From: Pseudarthrobacter chlorophenolicus
GTDB taxonomy: Bacteria > Actinomycetota > Actinomycetes > Actinomycetales > Micrococcaceae
Assembly: GCF_000962805.1 (NCBI RefSeq)
Contig: NZ_JZTW01000020.1
Coordinates: 16,829 to 80,828, forward strand
Length of the DNA stretch: 64,000 nucleotides
Direction of reading: 5' to 3'
The translations under genes and the position numbers were made by a program. Positions 60,804 through 64,000 of this stretch are shown here, piece after piece (the first letter of the stretch is position 1; every line of letters begins with the position of its first letter). The notes beneath the pieces are model-generated. The model saw only the letters and a program-made list of their open reading frames with translations, was not told the origin of the DNA and did not search any database.

Positions 60804-61793
60804 CTAGTGACCGAGCCAGGCCAGCTTGGGGGCCTGAGCCTGTGGTGCGTCCGGCGTCGCGGCCCACCATGCCGCGCAGGCGGCCCGCCATGCGTCAAGG
60901 CTGTCCTTGCTGCCAATGACGCCCACGGCACCGTTGGCGACGCGTGCCGTAGCGTCCCCGCAGGTGTACGTGCCGTCGTCGTGCGTCACGTCGGGGTAAG
61001 GACTGTACAGCTCGGACAGGGCGCTGATGATGTAATCCGGGCGCTCGGCGGCACGGGCAGCCAGGATCGTTTCCAGGGTGTCGACGCCGGTCAGCACGGC
61101 GACCGTGGCAAAGCCGGCATTGTTGCCGCCCAGGATATCTGTGTCCAGCCGGTCGCCCACCACCAGCGGGCGTTCTGCGCCGAGCCGCTTGGCAGCTGAA
61201 TGGAACAGGGGGGCCTCCGGCTTGCCCGCCACGAGCGGTGTCCGGCCGGTGGCAGCAGTCACCGCGGCCACCAGCGTTCCGTTCCCGGGCGCTATCCCAC
61301 GTGCCTGCGGGATGGACATGTCCGTGTTCGTAGCCACCCACAGGGCCCCTGCGGACACTACATAGGCAGCTTCGGCCAGGTCCTTCCAGCCAATGCCGGG
61401 GTTGAAACCCTGGACCACGGCTACAGGTTCCTCTTCCTGGGCGAAAACCGGGGTGAGGCCCACCAATTCGATTTCGCGGGCCAGTGCGGGACTTCCGGTG
61501 ATGAGGACTTTCGAGCCCGGTGCCAGGCGCGAAGCCAGCAGGTCAGCGGCCGCCTGTGAGGAGCTGACTACCTGCTCATCCTCTGCGGGCGCCCCGAGTT
61601 CCCGCAGGTGGGCTGCCACCTCGGCCGGGGAACGCGAAGCGTTGTTCGTGACGTAACCAAGACCCACGCCCACGCCGGCCAGCTGCTGCAGCGACTCCAC
61701 GGCACCCGGAATTGCATGCGGGCCGGCATATACCACCCCGTCCAGGTCGGACAGGAGGGCATCAAAGCGGGAAATCAGGGCAATGGCAGTCAT
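60804..61793 (-). CDS. HAD-superfamily phosphatase (NagD/type IIA)
   Basis: 329-residue HAD hydrolase with motif I DALLSDLDGVVYAGP (nucleophile and acid Asp), motif II in VTNNASRSP, a IIA cap domain, and motif III/IV in GKPEAPLF...VVGDRLDTDILGGNNAGF. NagD relatives dephosphorylate nucleotides, 4-nitrophenyl phosphate or glycerol 3-phosphate; the true substrate is unknown. Equivalent to Rv1692 by position, where a glycerol 3-phosphate phosphatase role has been reported. Confidence 0.9.
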   Translation of the reverse strand: MTAIALISRFDALLSDLDGVVYAGPHAIPGAVESLQQLAGVGVGLGYVTNNASRSPAEVAAHLRELGAPAEDEQVVSSSQAAADLLASRLAPGSKVLITGSPALAREIELVGLTPVFAQEEEPVAVVQGFNPGIGWKDLAEAAYVVSAGALWVATNTDMSIPQARGIAPGNGTLVAAVTAATGRTPLVAGKPEAPLFHSAAKRLGAERPLVVGDRLDTDILGGNNAGFATVAVLTGVDTLETILAARAAERPDYIISALSELYSPYPDVTHDDGTYTCGDATARVANGAVGVIGSKDSLDAWRAACAAWWAATPDAPQAQAPKLAWLGH

Positions 61794-61798
61794 TCGGT

Positions 61799-63493
61799 TC
61801 AGTCTTCCCGGCGGTCCTGGTTGGCTGCAGCGTCGTCGCCGGGCTCTTCATTGCCGGCTACTTCGTTGCTGCTGTCTTCGATGTCGGTGGCTTCGCCGTT
61901 GGTGTCCAGTTCGTCAGGCTCCACCGAATCCTCGTCCGACTCTGCGTCGTCAGAGGCGAAGTAATCAGCATCCTGGTCGTCGACGTTCTGGTCCACGGCG
62001 TCCTGCGCGTCGGCACCTCCTACCGTGCCGTCGTCGGAAGCGGAACCTTCCCGGCCGCCGGCAGCTGCCGAAGCTGATTCGGAGGCCTTGATGGCATGCT
62101 CGCGAAGGCGGCGGCGCTCGGCCTCTTCACGGGCTTCTTCTTCTTCATCCCAGCCGAGGTCGATAATGTCAGGCTCTTCATCGACGCCCTGTCCCAGCGC
62201 GTTCTCTGCGACGACGGCCTGCTTGTTCCACTTGTCTGCTTCGGCGTCGCGTCCCACGGCGGAGAGCGCGCCGGCGTAGGCGCGGAACAGCCGGGGGCTG
62301 TAGGAGAAGGCACGGTTGATGTCCAGCTGCGGAATTTCCAGTTCAGCGACGGCAGCATCGAGTTGGTCCAGATCGGTCCTCGCTCCCGCGGCCACGATAG
62401 CAAGTTCCACCTTGCCGGGAGCGTCCAGGTCCTGCGCTTCCTCGGAACGGGCAACATCCAGCGCCCGGTCCGGGCGTCCCAGGCCACGCTCACAGTCGGC
62501 CATGACAGGCAGGTGGACGTTGGATCCGCTGATACGCCGGTAGGTGCGGAACTCACGCAGTGCTTCGCCGTAGTGGCCCGCCGCATAGGCAGTCAGGCCG
62601 ACGGCTTCGCGGACGGCTCCGAGGCGGCCGCCTCGGCGGCTCGCTGCCAAGGCGTGCTGGAAGGCCAGTTCCGGCTCGTCGTCAATAAGGCGGCCGGCCA
62701 TCACCAGGTGGCGGGCAACCCACTCGGCGCTCTTGGGCTCGAGGGTCTTGATCTGGTGCTGCGTGGCGCGGTCCAGCTCCTTGCCCGTAACGTCCTCATC
62801 GATCTCGGGTGAGCGTTCGCGGTCGGGACGGTTGGAGCTGCGGATATCGGCAGCGTTGTGCGTGCGGGCGGGACGCTCTTCCTGGCGGTCCCGGCCGAAG
62901 CCACGGCCGGAATCGCCACGGCCTGCTCCGCGATCGGCTCCGCCGCGGGCGGGGCCACGGTCAGAACCGCGGTCAAAGCTGCGGAAGTCCCGGTCCTGGC
63001 GGTCGCCGAAGGGCCTGCGGTTCTCGCCACCGCCGAATCCACGGCGGTCCTGATCACCGTCACGACGCGGACGGTCACCAAACGGCTTCCGATCCCGATC
63101 ACCATACGAACGGTTCTCACGGTCACCGTAAGGCTTCCGTTCACCTCCGCCGCCAAAGCTACGGCGGTCCTGATCACCGTCACGACGCGGACGGTCACCA
63201 AACGGCTTACGATCCCGATCACCGAAAGACTTCCGCTCACCGCCACCGCCAAAGCTACGGCGGTCCTGATCACCGTCACGACGCGGACGGTCACCAAACG
63301 GCTTACGATCCCGATCACCATACGAACGGTTCTCACGGTCACCGTAAGGCTTCCGCTCACCGTTGCCGGAAGAGCGATCGTTGCTGTCGCGGTTGCCGCG
63401 ACCTCGGAAGCCACGGGGGTCGCCGCCCGAGTTGTTGTTTCCCCGGAATGCTCCGCGGTCGTTGCCGCGGTTTCCTCCGCCGTGTTCGGCCAT
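61799..63493 (-). CDS. TPR-type protein with repetitive Arg/Asp/Gly-rich arm and acidic tail
   Basis: 564 residues in three zones. Residues 1 to about 230 are disordered and very rich in Arg, Asp and Gly, with repeated KPFGDRPRRDGDQDRRSFGG-like units. About 235-440 form Ala-rich helical TPR-like repeats (AFQHALAASRRGG, GHYGEALREFRTYRR). About 460-564 are strongly acidic (Asp/Glu/Ser). ATG at 63491-63493 has AGGAGG eight bases upstream, preferred over any earlier start. The TPR core and position match Rv1691. Opposite-charge ends and RG/RD repeats suggest RNA or ribosome contact (inference). Confidence 0.85.
   Translation of the reverse strand: MAEHGGGNRGNDRGAFRGNNNSGGDPRGFRGRGNRDSNDRSSGNGERKPYGDRENRSYGDRDRKPFGDRPRRDGDQDRRSFGGGGERKSFGDRDRKPFGDRPRRDGDQDRRSFGGGGERKPYGDRENRSYGDRDRKPFGDRPRRDGDQDRRGFGGGENRRPFGDRQDRDFRSFDRGSDRGPARGGADRGAGRGDSGRGFGRDRQEERPARTHNAADIRSSNRPDRERSPEIDEDVTGKELDRATQHQIKTLEPKSAEWVARHLVMAGRLIDDEPELAFQHALAASRRGGRLGAVREAVGLTAYAAGHYGEALREFRTYRRISGSNVHLPVMADCERGLGRPDRALDVARSEEAQDLDAPGKVELAIVAAGARTDLDQLDAAVAELEIPQLDINRAFSYSPRLFRAYAGALSAVGRDAEADKWNKQAVVAENALGQGVDEEPDIIDLGWDEEEEAREEAERRRLREHAIKASESASAAAGGREGSASDDGTVGGADAQDAVDQNVDDQDADYFASDDAESDEDSVEPDELDTNGEATDIEDSSNEVAGNEEPGDDAAANQDRRED
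63041..63360 (-). repeat. Near-identical tandem DNA repeats (120 and 96 bp) inside the TPR gene
   Basis: The segment opening ACGGCGGTCCTGATCACCGT recurs at 63041, 63161 and 63257, so the units are 120 bp, 96 bp and a third of about 105 bp. The first 60 bases are nearly identical in all. The 24-bp length difference equals eight codons, a smaller internal unit. In frame throughout; codes for residues about 45-151. Confidence 0.9.
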
Positions 63494-63836
63494 GATGGAT
63501 TCCTCCTGTTGTGAGCCGACCACTGGCGCAACTGCAGCCGCTCGTATACGTGCTTCGTTATTACGCAACCCGAAACAGAGCGCTTCCAGGTCCGTACATC
63601 TCCATCAATTCTAGGGGAGCCCGCAGAATCGGCGGTCCAGAGTTGCCCTCTGCGGCCGCATCGTGTGAATCTTCACACCGGCCCGCATACCCATCGGCCG
63701 CAATCCCTGCAACGCGCGCTCGGTTGTGTGGGTTGTTGGGGTGTGTTGCTCTATCAGTTTTGGTTCCTAACAGGGGGTGTTAGGTGCGTTATGTGATGGG
63801 GCATCTGTGGGGCGGGGGTTGGTGTGTTAAATGTGG
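63494..63836. promoter_or_regulatory. Gene-free region between the TPR gene and the rRNA terminator
   Basis: Contains a minus-strand -10 TAGAAT (63613-63608) 115 bases before the TPR ATG, without a clear -35, and a perfect dyad GTGTGAA-TC-TTCACAC (63663-63678) about 50 bases upstream of it. The left half of 63720-63836 is markedly G/T-rich on the plus strand. No gene is supported. Confidence 0.45.
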
Positions 63837-63866
63837 GAGGCCCCAACCATTGCTGGTTGGGGCCTC
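63837..63866 (-). terminator. Terminator of the rRNA operon
   Basis: Perfect 13-bp stem GAGGCCCCAACCA / TGGTTGGGGCCTC with a four-base loop, 15 bases past the 3' end of the 5S gene on the minus strand. The following sequence has only short T runs. Confidence 0.85.
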
Positions 63867-63880
63867 GACCGAATGTTTGT

Positions 63881-63997
63881 CCGGCGGTGTCCTACTCTCC
63901 CACACCCTCCCGGGTGCAGTACCATCGGCGCTGTGGGTCTTAGCTTCCGGGTTCGGAATGGGACCGGGCGTTTCCCCCACGCTATGACCGCCGTAAC
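63881..63997 (-). rRNA. rrf: 5S ribosomal RNA
   Basis: About 117 bases on the minus strand, from GTTACGGCGGTCATAGCG at the 5' end to GTAGGACACCGCCGG at the 3' end. Central conserved stretch CCCGGTCCCATTCCGAACCC and AAGCTAAGACCCAC are typical of actinobacterial 5S rRNA, and the terminal helix (TACGGCGGT with ACACCGCCG) pairs. 23S and 16S should lie beyond the right edge. End positions are accurate to a few bases. Confidence 0.95.
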
Positions 63998-64000
63998 CCT

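Noticed and set aside
63041..63360. CRISPR-like array
   Set aside because: Repeats are 96-120 bp, in frame and coding, with no unique spacers and no cas genes.

Overview
The window is a gene-dense, high-GC stretch with frequent GTG/TTG starts, typical of a Gram-positive actinobacterium. Gene content, Lys-type MurE signature and gene order point to the Micrococcaceae (Arthrobacter/Pseudarthrobacter-like); this assignment is inference from the sequence alone. Nearly all of it is vertically inherited core chromosome with gene order shared with Mycobacterium and Corynebacterium. I see no insertion sequence, prophage or CRISPR array.

Layout. (1) 1-8003: minus-strand dcw (division and cell wall) cluster read as mraZ-rsmH-ftsL-ftsI-murE-murF-mraY, with an MraZ-type operator upstream and mraY cut by the window edge. 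(2) 8.2-10.1 kb: a DUF3040 membrane protein and DNA polymerase IV. (3) 10.2-23.7 kb: lipoprotein, polyprenyl diphosphate synthase, Rv2175c-like DNA-binding protein, LysM/transglycosylase, PASTA kinase (PknL type), class II DAHP synthase, acyltransferase, two tandem alpha/beta hydrolases, a membrane protein, a ROK glucokinase and a long-chain acyl-CoA ligase. Much of this matches the Rv2173-Rv2187 neighbourhood. (4) 23.8-33.5 kb: pyruvate carboxylase, an orphan ParA ATPase, the gcvH-garA-ftsR-DUF151-MerR block, an Fpg/Nei glycosylase, a small secreted protein with a structured upstream region, and tRNA-Pro(GGG). (5) 33.6-41.4 kb: parA-scpA-scpB-rluB-tyrA-cmk-plsC-der, read on the minus strand. 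(6) 41.6-53.3 kb: an accessory metabolic segment with a dicarboxylate carrier, a CitA/DcuS-like two-component system, the methylcitrate (propionate) genes prpE and gntR-prpD-prpB-prpC, a Nudix enzyme and a membrane protein. (7) 53.3-63.5 kb: xerD-nudix-pyrG-recN-nadK-tlyA-small ORF-HAD-TPR on the minus strand, then the 3' end of an rRNA operon (5S rRNA and terminator) at the right edge.

How the parts work together. Regions 1, 3 and 4 join cell-wall precursor synthesis, septal transpeptidation and wall remodelling to Ser/Thr-kinase signalling (PknL with its likely substrate Rv2175c, and GarA with its ETTS phospho-site). Region 6 takes up C4-dicarboxylates and burns propionyl-CoA through methylcitrate to succinate and pyruvate, while pyruvate carboxylase (region 4) supplies oxaloacetate. 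Regions 5 and 7 hold chromosome segregation, recombination, nucleotide and ribosome-maturation functions.

The least explained items are: the paired TGTATACA operators of the prp locus, a 20-bp perfect palindrome at the fadD promoter, a structured region before a His/Asp/Arg-rich secreted protein, and a TPR protein whose basic arm is built from near-identical 96/120-bp DNA repeats. None of these amounts to a demonstrated new system.
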